In this document: positions 33,505 to 41,732 of the stretch, piece after piece
Layout: each line of letters begins with the position of its first letter
How positions within the stretch are numbered: position 1 is the stretch's first letter
Assembly (NCBI RefSeq): GCF_008064635.1
Contig: NZ_VRYZ01000004.1
Coordinates: 62,001 to 126,000, forward strand
Source: Parahaliea aestuarii
GTDB lineage: Bacteria > Pseudomonadota > Gammaproteobacteria > Pseudomonadales > Halieaceae
DNA: 64,000 nt
Direction of reading: 5' to 3'
The notes under the pieces: generated by a model
Seen by the model: only the letters and a program-made list of their open reading frames with translations
Told to the model about the DNA's origin: nothing
Databases searched by the model: none
Translations under genes and position numbers: made by a program

Positions 33505-36387
33505 GTGAGAAAACTGCTGCGCGCGCTGGCCCTGATCTACCTGGGCTATCTCGCTCTGAGCGTGCTGGTCATCCTGCCGCTGTTGAATTTTGTTCCCCCC
33601 TGGTTTGTGCACAAGCAATACCAGCGCGACCTCGATATGGAGCTGGCGCTGTTCAACCCCTTTGCCCTGTCGCTGGAAGTGCGGCAGGCCCGGCTGTCGG
33701 AAGCGCCGACCACGCCGGTGGCAAACATTCCAGACGGCGACACTTTCGCCCGCCTGGACAGCGCCGAGGTGAACCTCTCCCTCGCCAGTCTCTGGCACAG
33801 CGGCTGGGTATTCGATGCCTTCGCGGTTGAAGGCATCGATGTCCACCTGCGGCGCCTGGCCGACGAATCGCTCAATATCAGTGATTTCCTGGCGCCGGGT
33901 GACGCACCGCCGGACAGCGAACCCGCCGGCGAACTGCCCGGGGTCACGGTGGACGACATCCGGCTTTCGGCCTACCGCATCCGGGTCAGCGATGAGGCCC
34001 GACCCACGCCCTACACTACCCACTGGGACGAATTGCAGATACGCATGTCCGATCTCTCCACCGTGCTGGAGGCCGGTCATCCCTATCATTTGCGGGTACT
34101 GGGGGAAGGCGGCGGCAGTCTCGAATGGCAGGGTGAACTGTCGATTCCCCAGGGCTACAGCACGGGCAATGTGGCACTTGGCAATATCGACCTGCGCCCC
34201 TTCTGGCGCTTCGTGAAAGACCAGGTGGACTTTGAAGTGGCCGACGGACGCCTGCACTTCACCACCGACTACCGGGTGGACTGGTCCGGCGAGCTCAGCT
34301 ACGCACTGGACAGGGCCTCACTGGACATCACCCAGCTGACGCTGACCCCCATGAACAGTGAAGCGCTGCCCGACACCGGCGTCGCGCTAGCCGCCCTGGG
34401 CGTAAAGGGCATCGCGGTCAACGGGGACAGCCAGCAGGTCACTGTCGACAGCGCCGAAGTAGACGGGCTCAGGGTCAGCGGCTGGCTGGAGGAAGAACGG
34501 ATTTCACTGGCGGAGCTGTTTCGCACCCGCTTTGGCAATTCTGCAGTTGAGGACCAGGAGCCTCCCGCAACTGGAGCGGAACCCGCCCGCCCCTGGCAGG
34601 TGAGCCTCAGCCGCGCAGCGATCAACGGCGCCGAGGTGCTCTGGCGCAGCCCCTTCACCGAGCCGGCGCAGCTGGCCATCGCACCCCTGGACATCCGGGT
34701 AGACAATATACGCTGGCCGGTGCAGGCCCCCAGCGCCATTGACGTATCGCTGGTGGTGAACGACACCGTGACAGGCCAGATAGATGGCGAACTGCAACTG
34801 GAAGCTGGCGACGGCACGCTGAACTTCGCCGTGAAGAAAATTCCGCTGGCCTGGTTTGGCCCCAATATCCCCGAGATTCTCAACGCCCGCATTGACTCCG
34901 GCCTGGCCAGTAGCGAGGGCAGCGTCAGTCTGTCCGGCTTTGCGCCACAGGCTATCGCTCTGGCCGGGGCCGTAGAAGACTTTGGTATCCAGCTCTACCA
35001 GACGGAGGATGCTTTCACCCGCTGGAACACTCTCGACTGGGAGGGGCTGGAAGTCGACCTCCCCGGTCGCAGAGTTTCGCTGGCGCAATTGCACCTGGAT
35101 GGCTACGCCGGGCGTATCCACATTCGCGAAGATGGCAGCCTGAATATCCAGCGCCTGCTGCGGGAGGAGGCCGAATCCCAGGCCGAAGCCGCACGGGCCG
35201 CGGGCGAGGAAGCTGCACCCGATGAAGAAGCGGAGCCCTGGCAGTTCAGCGCCCCGGCCATCTTCATCAGCGACAGCGAAGTGGACTTCATGGACGAGTC
35301 CCTGCCACTGCATTTCCGTACCGTAATTGGCGATGTCAACGGCGAGATCAGCGGCCTGTCCAGCGACCCCGGCAGCGAACTGGATGTCGATATCAAAGGC
35401 TCAGTAGACGGCTACGCCCCGGTAGTCCTGGCCGGCAGCGCCAGCCCCTTCCGCGCGCCGCCGGCGCTGGACCTCAACCTCACCTTCCAGGGCGTCGACC
35501 TGGCCCGCCTGACCCCCTACTCCGGCACCTATGCCGGCTACGCCATCGACCGCGGCACCCTCAATCTCGACCTCAAATACAGCCTGGCGGAAGATCGCCT
35601 GCAGGGCGACAACAAGGTGGTCATCCACCAGCTCAAACTGGGGGAGAAGGTCGACAGCGACAAGGCACTGGATATTCCCCTGCAGCTCGGCATCGCCCTG
35701 CTCACCGATGCCAACGGAGTCATCGACCTCGCGGTACCGGTCAGCGGCGACGTCAACAACCCGAGTTTCGAACTGGGCTCGGTGATCATGGGCGCCTTCG
35801 TCAACCTCATCACCAAGGCCATCACCGCGCCCTTTAGCCTGCTGGCCAGCCTGGTCGGCAGCGAGGACGACCTGCAGCGCTTCAACTTCGCCGCCGGCAG
35901 CACGGAACTGGACGAGCACGGCCGGCAGAAACTGCTGGAGCTTGCCGCGGCCATGGCCCAGCGCCCCCAGCTCAAGCTGGTGATTGGCGGCCGCCTCAAC
36001 CCCGACAGCGACCGCCAGAAGCTGCAGCAGCAGCTACTGCAGGAGGCGCTATTGGCGGACGGGCTGACCGAGGCCGATATCAGCGGCAAGAGCGACGCCT
36101 GGGCCGAGGTAATCGCACGCCGTTACGCCGCCCTGGCAATTCCTCCGGAGGCCGCTACGGACGATGCAGAGCCCCCCTCCCCCCTGGCCCAGTCGCGGCG
36201 GGTGCAGGAGCAGTTCCCGGTTCCCGATGCTGCGCTGAAAACACTGGCCGAGGAGCGCGCCGCCAGCAGCAAGCGCTTCCTGGTGAACGAGGGCGGGATT
36301 GCCGCCGACCGGGCCGTGATCGAGCAGACCGACCCCGCGGCGGACTACAACAGCTTCAGCGGGGTGGAGATGTCAGTCGACACCTGA
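33505..36387 (+). CDS. DUF748 (AsmA-like) envelope protein
   Basis: Large protein of 960 residues with one N-terminal membrane anchor (about 5-30, LLRALALIYLGYLALSVLVILPLL) and a long beta-rich periplasmic body. The family opening is VPPWFVHKQYQRDLDMELALFNPFALSLEV, split here only for length. The conserved block PSFELGSVIMGAFVNLITKAITAPFSLLASLVGS and the OmpA-like tail FNFAAGSTELDEHGRQKLLELAAAM are both present. Relatives belong to the AsmA/lipid-transfer-like superfamily, but no function is proven. The start is a GTG. The 3' end overlaps the convergent sprT gene by 15 bases. Confidence 0.88.
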   Translation: MRKLLRALALIYLGYLALSVLVILPLLNFVPPWFVHKQYQRDLDMELALFNPFALSLEVRQARLSEAPTTPVANIPDGDTFARLDSAEVNLSLASLWHSGWVFDAFAVEGIDVHLRRLADESLNISDFLAPGDAPPDSEPAGELPGVTVDDIRLSAYRIRVSDEARPTPYTTHWDELQIRMSDLSTVLEAGHPYHLRVLGEGGGSLEWQGELSIPQGYSTGNVALGNIDLRPFWRFVKDQVDFEVADGRLHFTTDYRVDWSGELSYALDRASLDITQLTLTPMNSEALPDTGVALAALGVKGIAVNGDSQQVTVDSAEVDGLRVSGWLEEERISLAELFRTRFGNSAVEDQEPPATGAEPARPWQVSLSRAAINGAEVLWRSPFTEPAQLAIAPLDIRVDNIRWPVQAPSAIDVSLVVNDTVTGQIDGELQLEAGDGTLNFAVKKIPLAWFGPNIPEILNARIDSGLASSEGSVSLSGFAPQAIALAGAVEDFGIQLYQTEDAFTRWNTLDWEGLEVDLPGRRVSLAQLHLDGYAGRIHIREDGSLNIQRLLREEAESQAEAARAAGEEAAPDEEAEPWQFSAPAIFISDSEVDFMDESLPLHFRTVIGDVNGEISGLSSDPGSELDVDIKGSVDGYAPVVLAGSASPFRAPPALDLNLTFQGVDLARLTPYSGTYAGYAIDRGTLNLDLKYSLAEDRLQGDNKVVIHQLKLGEKVDSDKALDIPLQLGIALLTDANGVIDLAVPVSGDVNNPSFELGSVIMGAFVNLITKAITAPFSLLASLVGSEDDLQRFNFAAGSTELDEHGRQKLLELAAAMAQRPQLKLVIGGRLNPDSDRQKLQQQLLQEALLADGLTEADISGKSDAWAEVIARRYAALAIPPEAATDDAEPPSPLAQSRRVQEQFPVPDAALKTLAEERAASSKRFLVNEGGIAADRAVIEQTDPAADYNSFSGVEMSVDT

Positions 36388-36906
36388 GCCGGGACGCAGG
36401 GCCTCGCCGCAGGCGCGACACAGATAGCGCCCGCTGCCGCGTCGCACCCGATTGTGACGGGTCGTTGACAGGGCGTGCTCGCGGCAGGCGCAGTGATAGG
36501 AGTGGGTGCGCTGGCGACGCTGGGGAATGTCCGACAGGTCGCGGTCGAAGGTCACTTCCGGCGGCGCCCCCAGCAGGTCCATCACTGCCCGCCACTCGCG
36601 GCCGTGGGGCGCTACCCGGCGACGGCCATAGAGGAGGTGAACAATGTAGTGGGCGACCTCGTGAGGTACCGTGCCCTCCAGGTTGTCGCGGTAGTACTTG
36701 GCGAAAATCCAGGGGTTATAGCGAATCCAGTGACGCTGGCCATCGCTGCGAAACATGCCGGCGCTGCGGCCGCGCAGGTCGAAACGCACCGGGGGTACGG
36801 GAAAGTCCCGCTCCAGCGCCCGGGAAATTCGCGCCACGCAGTCGGCGGTGGCCGCCTCCACTTCGCGCCGCTGTGAGGCGCCAATCGGTTCGATGGTATT
36901 ACTCAA
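36373..36906 (-). CDS. sprT: SprT-family zinc metalloprotease-like protein
   Basis: Protein of 177 residues with the zincin motif HEVAH at 82-86 and a C-terminal zinc-ribbon-like part (YHCACREH, later YLCRACG). The segment GMFRSDGQRHWIRYNPWIF is typical of bacterial SprT, a relative of eukaryotic Spartan. The bacterial role is unclear. It overlaps the convergent DUF748 gene and follows the LysR regulator by two bases on the same strand, so it is probably co-transcribed with it. Confidence 0.88.
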   Translation of the reverse strand: MSNTIEPIGASQRREVEAATADCVARISRALERDFPVPPVRFDLRGRSAGMFRSDGQRHWIRYNPWIFAKYYRDNLEGTVPHEVAHYIVHLLYGRRRVAPHGREWRAVMDLLGAPPEVTFDRDLSDIPQRRQRTHSYHCACREHALSTTRHNRVRRGSGRYLCRACGEALRPGSGVD

Positions 36907-36908
36907 CG

Positions 36909-37850
36909 CTACTGTTTTCCCTGTTCCGTGGAGCCGGCCACTCTGCTGTCGGTACCCGGTAATCTATCAGCCCAGCTCTGCTCACACAGCCCCAGCCACT
37001 CGGTCAGTGCCGCACTGTGGAACTTGTCCCGGTGCAGGATCAGGTTCAGGCGGCGGCGGAAATCCCGCCCCGGCACCGCCAGCGGTACCAGGGAGCCGCG
37101 GGCGAAGGCTTCCACCAGGCTGATCTGCGACAGGCAGCCCACCCCGAGGCCCGCCTCCACGGCGCGTTTGATGGCCTCGGTGTGGGGGAGTTCCAGGGAG
37201 ATGTTCAAATCCGGCAGGATGCCGTGCATGGCGCGATCGAAGGTCTGGCGGGTGCCGGAACCGCGCTCGCGCACGATCCACTCCAGCCCCAGCAAGTCCC
37301 GGTCGGTCAGCCGCCGGCGCCCCGCCAGCGGGTGATCCGGCGCGGCAAATACCTGAAGTTCATCCTCGCGCCAGTGGCGGGTTTCCAGGTCCGGGTGATT
37401 GAGTTCCCCCTCGACCAGGCCCATGTCCAGCTCAAAGGCGGCGACCTTGTCGGCGATATGCTCGGTGTTGTCCACGGTGAGGGCCACATCGGCAGCGGGA
37501 AAGCGGCGGCGGAAATCCGCGATCATCGGCACCGCCAGGTAGTTGCCAATGGTCAGCGTGGCCCCCACCTGCAGGCGCCCCGCCACCTCGGCACCGGTCA
37601 GGGCCTGCTCCAGTTCCCGCGCCTGGGCCAGCAGGTTCTCCGCCCGCGGCCGCAACTGGACACCAAGCTCCGACAATTGCAGGCGCTTGCCGCGGCGGTC
37701 GAACAGCTGCACGTCGAACTGGCTTTCCAGGTCCTTGAGGGCGCCGCTGGCGGCGGATTGTGACATGGCCAGGTCCGCCGCGGCCCGACTCACGTTTTCG
37801 TGGCGGGCGGTAGCGATGAAGACTTCCAGCTGGCGCAGGCTGAAGCGCAT
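36909..37850 (-). CDS. finR: LysR-family regulator, FinR-like
   Basis: Regulator of 313 residues from the ATG at 37850 (MRFSLRQLEVF). An ATG five codons upstream is possible. The N-terminal wHTH is AARHENVSRAAADLAMSQSAASGALKDLE and the rest is a LysR effector domain (RLQVGATLTIGNYLAVPMI). It is divergent from fpr. In Pseudomonas this arrangement is finR-fprA, where FinR activates the ferredoxin-NADP reductase gene under oxidative or sulfur stress, so the symbol is given by context and sequence type. A near-perfect palindrome lies in the shared promoter region. Confidence 0.82.
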   Translation of the reverse strand: MRFSLRQLEVFIATARHENVSRAAADLAMSQSAASGALKDLESQFDVQLFDRRGKRLQLSELGVQLRPRAENLLAQARELEQALTGAEVAGRLQVGATLTIGNYLAVPMIADFRRRFPAADVALTVDNTEHIADKVAAFELDMGLVEGELNHPDLETRHWREDELQVFAAPDHPLAGRRRLTDRDLLGLEWIVRERGSGTRQTFDRAMHGILPDLNISLELPHTEAIKRAVEAGLGVGCLSQISLVEAFARGSLVPLAVPGRDFRRRLNLILHRDKFHSAALTEWLGLCEQSWADRLPGTDSRVAGSTEQGKQ

Positions 37851-37870
37851 GGCATATATCTGCAAAAGTG

Positions 37871-37888
37871 ATAATTGATATCCATTAT
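37871..37888. promoter_or_regulatory. 18-bp near-palindrome between finR-like gene and fpr (candidate FinR operator)
   Basis: ATAATTGATATCCATTAT is an inverted repeat centred on GATATC with one mismatched base pair per arm. It lies 20 bases upstream of the finR-like start and about 90 bases upstream of fpr, and is more AT-rich than its surroundings. LysR regulators commonly bind such dyads upstream of the divergent target. Confidence 0.6.
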
Positions 37889-37895
37889 TCCCGTT

Positions 37896-37923
37896 TTGCC
37901 AATATATGAAAAGCCCCTAGACT
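37896..37923 (+). promoter_or_regulatory. Candidate fpr promoter
   Basis: TTGCCA (37896-37901) and TAGACT (37918-37923) are 16 bases apart, immediately downstream of the palindrome and 37 bases before the fpr ATG. The matches to sigma-70 consensus are 5/6 and 4/6. The position of the dyad just upstream suits activation. Confidence 0.45.
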
Positions 37924-37960
37924 GCCGCCATCACCCACTGGATTGACAGGATATTGCCAG

Positions 37961-38734
37961 ATGGCCACATTGCTCAGGGAACAGGTAACGGAAGTCCACC
38001 ACTGGACCGACACGCTGTTCAGCTTCAAGACCACCCGCGACCAGGGTTTTCGTTTCAAGAACGGCTATTTCACCATGATTGGCCTGGAGCACGAGGGCAA
38101 GCCGCTGCTGCGCGCCTACAGCCTGGCCAGCGCCAATTACGAGGACGAGCTTGAGTTCTTCAGCATCAAGGTGCCCGATGGCCCGCTGACCTCGAAACTG
38201 CAGAACATCCAGGTCGGTGACGAGTTACTGATCAACAGCAAGGCCACCGGCACCCTGGTACTGGACAACCTGCTGCCCGGCCGCAATCTCTACCTGATCG
38301 CCACCGGCACCGGCCTGGCACCCTTCCTGTCCATCATCAAGGACCCGGAAATCTACGAGGCCTTCGACCGGGTAATCCTGACCCACGGCTGTCGCTTCGT
38401 GGAAGAACTGGCCTACCAGGAAGTGATCACCGAGCACCTGCCCAACCACGAATATCTCGGCGAGGACGTGCGCAGCAAACTGGTCTACTACCCCACGGTG
38501 ACCCGCGAGGAGTTCCGCAACACCGGGCGTCTCACCGACCTGCTGGACAGCGGCAAGCTGCCGGCGGATATCGGCCTGGACCCGATCAACCCGGAGCACG
38601 ACCGCTTCATGATCTGCGGCAGCCCGAGCATGCTCAAGGACATCTGCGGCCTGCTGGATTCCCGCGGTTTCCGGGAATCACGCCACGGCAAGCAGGCCCA
38701 CTATGTGATTGAGCGGGCCTTCGTCGAGAGCTGA
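37961..38734 (+). CDS. fpr: Ferredoxin--NADP(+) reductase
   Basis: Bacterial-type FAD reductase of 257 residues. FAD contact RAYSLAS occurs near residue 50, the NADP-binding GTGLAPFLSIIKDP near 110-123, and the C-terminus YVIERAFVES matches the short-tailed Azotobacter/Pseudomonas FPR subclass. It transfers electrons between NADPH and ferredoxin or flavodoxin. The ATG at 37961 gives the family N-terminus. It is a single gene divergent from the FinR-like regulator. It could supply electrons to ferredoxin-dependent oxygenases, but nothing here shows a specific partner. Confidence 0.94.
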   Translation: MATLLREQVTEVHHWTDTLFSFKTTRDQGFRFKNGYFTMIGLEHEGKPLLRAYSLASANYEDELEFFSIKVPDGPLTSKLQNIQVGDELLINSKATGTLVLDNLLPGRNLYLIATGTGLAPFLSIIKDPEIYEAFDRVILTHGCRFVEELAYQEVITEHLPNHEYLGEDVRSKLVYYPTVTREEFRNTGRLTDLLDSGKLPADIGLDPINPEHDRFMICGSPSMLKDICGLLDSRGFRESRHGKQAHYVIERAFVES

Positions 38735-38761
38735 AGCCCCCCAAGCACGAGAGGAACACAA

Positions 38762-38781
38762 GCCCCTGCCCGGGCAGGGGC
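38762..38781. terminator. 20-bp perfect palindrome between convergent fpr and acyl-CoA synthetase genes
   Basis: GCCCCTGCCCGGGCAGGGGC is self-complementary and lies in the 59-base gap between two convergent genes. It can form a strong hairpin in either transcript. There is no clear T-run, so it is a possible bidirectional terminator or 3'-end stabiliser. Confidence 0.45.
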
Positions 38782-38793
38782 GGCGGATGCCCC

Positions 38794-40500
38794 TTAACTC
38801 GCATCCGCCGGATCGAGGCTTTCCCGCAACTCCCGCTTGAGGAACTTGCCATTGGCATTGCGCGGCAGGGGCTCGTCGAGGAACCAGATGTGGCGCGGCA
38901 CCTTGTAGGGCGCCAGCAGGCCGGCGCAGTGGGCGCGCAGGCTGTCGGCGCCGGACTCTGCACCCTCGCGCAAATGGACTGCCGCGCCGACCTCCTCCCC
39001 GAGGCGCTCGTCCGCCACCGCAAACACCACGCACTCCGCCACATCCTGATGAGAAAACAGGGCATTCTCCACTTCGGCACAGTACACATTTTCGCCACCG
39101 CGCAGCACCATGTCCTTGGCCCGGTCCACCAGGAAGATAAAGCCGTCCTCGTCGATATAGGCGATGTCGCCGGTGTGCAACCAGCCATCGGTAATGGACT
39201 CGGCGGTGGCCTCCGGGCGATTCAGGTAACCGGCAATCACCGGCGCACCGCGCACCCAGAGTTCCCCGACTTCGCCAGGCGCGAGGGTTTCCCCGGCGGG
39301 ACCCACACAGCGCGCTTCGAAAGTGGGCATGGCGGGGCCGACACTGGCGGGTTTGTTGCTGAAGAATACCGAAGACACCGCCGCGATAATGCCGCAGGTC
39401 TCGGTCATGCCGTAGCCGGTATTGGGACGGGCCCCGGCCGTGCGCTGGCCGATTTTTTCCACCAGATCCGGCTGCAGGGCGGCGCCACCGCCGCCGAGGG
39501 TCTTCAGGGATGAGGTGTCGCGCCGGTCAAAATCGGGGTGCATGAGAATTTCCCGGGCCATCATCGGCACCGCGTTGAACACGCTCACCCGCTCGCGCTC
39601 GATCAGGGCGAGGGCCTCGGCCGGATCCCACTTGTACATATGCACGATACGCCCGCCGGCTACGGTGGTGGCGTGGGCCACACAGTTGTTGCCGGTGACA
39701 TGAAACAGGGGCGTGGCCAGCAGCGACACCGGCGGTGGGGGCGGCGCGGCGGGGGCGTCCCCGCCCTCACTCAGCCCTGCCTTGGCCAGGGCCAGCGGCT
39801 GCACGGCATTGGCAAAAGCGACATTGAGAATATTATTGACGCAGCCGCGGTGGGTGAGGCGCGCGCCCTTGGGCCGTCCCGTGGTGCCGGAGGTATAGAA
39901 AATACAGGCGTCGTCCTCGGGATCAACGACCACCTCTGGCAGCGCCCCGGCTGTATTCACCACATCCATCCACTCCACCGCCCAAGCGGGCGCCGGCTCT
40001 TCCAGGCGGACGGCGGCCACCACCATGTGCGGGAAGTGCTCGCGTATTTCAGCGAAACGCTGCAGGCGCTCGCGGTCGCAGATGAGGGCCTTCGGTGCGG
40101 CATCCTCCAGTGCATACTGCATTTCGCCAGCCACCCACCAGGCATTCATGCCCACTACCACGGCCCCCATCGACACCACCGCCCAGTAGGCCAGCATCCA
40201 CTCGGGGTAATTGCGCATGGCAATGGCCACCCGGTCGCCCGGTTCGATACCCTGCTGCGCCAGCCAGGCGGCCACCGCAGCGCTGATCTGGTGGGCACCG
40301 CTGTAGCTGAGGCGCTCGTCGTTGAACACCAGGTAGTCGGCCTCACCGTGGGCGGCGCTGCCCAGCCATATCTCCCGCAGCGAGGGCGGCGCGTGCCGGT
40401 AGCTGCGCAGGGGCACCCCGGACACTTCCACTGTCTCCACTTCAAACATCTGTCCCGGCGCAATGAGTTCCTGCCAGGCGGCCTTGAGTTCCTGATACAC
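38794..40500 (-). CDS. AMP-binding class I acyl-CoA synthetase
   Basis: ANL-superfamily ligase of 568 residues. The P-loop is IFYTSGTTGRPKGARLTH, and A5/A7-type motifs are NTGYGMTETCG and WLHTGDIAYIDEDGFIFLVDRAKDM. The catalytic Lys region at the C-terminus reads PLPRNANGKFLKREL. The enzyme would adenylate a carboxylic acid and form its CoA thioester. The start appears as a GTG or similar codon before TATCAGGAACTC. It is divergent from the phosphotransferase gene across 212 bases, which show no other feature that I can support. The acid substrate is unknown. Confidence 0.9.
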   Translation of the reverse strand: MYQELKAAWQELIAPGQMFEVETVEVSGVPLRSYRHAPPSLREIWLGSAAHGEADYLVFNDERLSYSGAHQISAAVAAWLAQQGIEPGDRVAIAMRNYPEWMLAYWAVVSMGAVVVGMNAWWVAGEMQYALEDAAPKALICDRERLQRFAEIREHFPHMVVAAVRLEEPAPAWAVEWMDVVNTAGALPEVVVDPEDDACIFYTSGTTGRPKGARLTHRGCVNNILNVAFANAVQPLALAKAGLSEGGDAPAAPPPPPVSLLATPLFHVTGNNCVAHATTVAGGRIVHMYKWDPAEALALIERERVSVFNAVPMMAREILMHPDFDRRDTSSLKTLGGGGAALQPDLVEKIGQRTAGARPNTGYGMTETCGIIAAVSSVFFSNKPASVGPAMPTFEARCVGPAGETLAPGEVGELWVRGAPVIAGYLNRPEATAESITDGWLHTGDIAYIDEDGFIFLVDRAKDMVLRGGENVYCAEVENALFSHQDVAECVVFAVADERLGEEVGAAVHLREGAESGADSLRAHCAGLLAPYKVPRHIWFLDEPLPRNANGKFLKRELRESLDPADAS

Positions 40501-40712
40501 CGTGTCTGCCCCTCTCTTGTAATGGCTTATAGCGAAGCGTGAAGCAGCATACCTTCTCGACCAAAATGCCTCAATGCACAGGTGGCAAGCTGTACGCCAG
40601 GGTCAACTTCTTTGTGGTTTTGTGTCATTGTTAGCCCCCTCCACTCACCACAGACTGTGGCGCCATACCGGGCCCTCGAAGTCAGCCTATAGCCATAACA
40701 GCGGAAAGCACC

Positions 40713-41732
40713 ATGAACGCACAACAACTCGACACCAACCGCCTCGCCAACTACCTGCGCCAGCACATTCCCGGCCTGGAAGGTGACCTCAGCGCCGAGA
40801 AATTTCCCGGCGGCCAGTCCAACCCCACCTTCAAGCTGAGCAGCGGCGACCGCGCCTTCGTGCTGCGGCGCAAGCCCCCGGGCGAACTGCTGCCCTCCGC
40901 CCACGCGGTGGATCGCGAGTTCCGGGTGATCAGCGCCCTCCAGGACACCGACGTCCCCGTACCGCGCACCTACGTGCTGTGCGAGGACGACAGCGTGATC
41001 GGCTCCATGTTCTATGTCATGGAGTACATGGAGGGGCGCATCCTGTGGGATCCCCTGCTGCCTGAAGCGAAAGACAACAGCGAGCGCAGCGCCTATTACG
41101 ACGCCATGAACAGAACCATGGCGGCCCTGCACTCGGTGGATGTGGAGAAGGTGGGCCTGGCCGACTACGGCAAGCCCGGCAACTACTTCGAGCGCCAGGT
41201 GGGCCGCTGGACCAAGCAGTACCGCGCTTCAGAGATGGAGCGTATCGAGTCGATGGAGAAACTGATCAGCTGGCTGCCGGCCAACATGCCCGCCGATGAC
41301 GGCACGGTGAGCCTGGTGCACGGCGATTACCGCCTGGACAACATGATGTTTCACCCCTCCAGGCCCGAGGTGATCGCCCTGCTGGACTGGGAACTGTCCA
41401 CCCTGGGCCACCCCCTGGCGGACCTCGCCAACCAGTGCATGGCCTGGATGCTGCCGCGGGACAGCAGCATGAAGGGGCTGGCCGGGGTCGATCGCGCCGC
41501 TCTGGGGATTCCCTCGGACGAGGAATACATCGCCCGCTACTGCGAGCGCACCGGCCGCGGCGGTATCGAAAACTGGAACTTCTACCTGGCCTTTTCCCTG
41601 TTCCGCCTGGCGGCCATCGTGCAGGGCATTCGCAAGCGCGCGGAAATCGGCACCGCCTCCAGCGCCGAGGCCGACGCCCGCGGCAACCTGGTCTATCCGC
41701 TGGCGGAAATGGGGCTCAGCCTGACCGAGTAA
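40713..41732 (+). CDS. Phosphotransferase family protein (APH/ACAD10-like kinase)
   Basis: Protein of 339 residues with an aminoglycoside-phosphotransferase/choline-kinase fold. The N-lobe shows FPGGQSNPTFKLSSGDRAFVLRRKP and the catalytic loop is VHGDYRLDNMMFHP (Asp and Asn). The metal-binding Asp is in VIALLDWELSTLGHPLADLA. This wording is the ACAD10/11 N-terminal kinase subgroup, which in other systems phosphorylates 4-hydroxyacyl-CoA for catabolism. Antibiotic resistance is unlikely. Its stop abuts the convergent patatin gene with no gap. The neighbouring acyl-CoA synthetases support an acyl-CoA role. Confidence 0.88.
   Translation: MNAQQLDTNRLANYLRQHIPGLEGDLSAEKFPGGQSNPTFKLSSGDRAFVLRRKPPGELLPSAHAVDREFRVISALQDTDVPVPRTYVLCEDDSVIGSMFYVMEYMEGRILWDPLLPEAKDNSERSAYYDAMNRTMAALHSVDVEKVGLADYGKPGNYFERQVGRWTKQYRASEMERIESMEKLISWLPANMPADDGTVSLVHGDYRLDNMMFHPSRPEVIALLDWELSTLGHPLADLANQCMAWMLPRDSSMKGLAGVDRAALGIPSDEEYIARYCERTGRGGIENWNFYLAFSLFRLAAIVQGIRKRAEIGTASSAEADARGNLVYPLAEMGLSLTE

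Noticed and set aside
32413-34257. A 614-codon open frame opposite the AraC and DUF748 genes
   Set aside because: Shadow of two real genes; composition typical of antisense GC-rich frames.
40713-41732. Aminoglycoside resistance kinase
   Set aside because: The fold is shared, but the motifs and acyl-CoA neighbours fit the ACAD10/11-type catabolic kinases.
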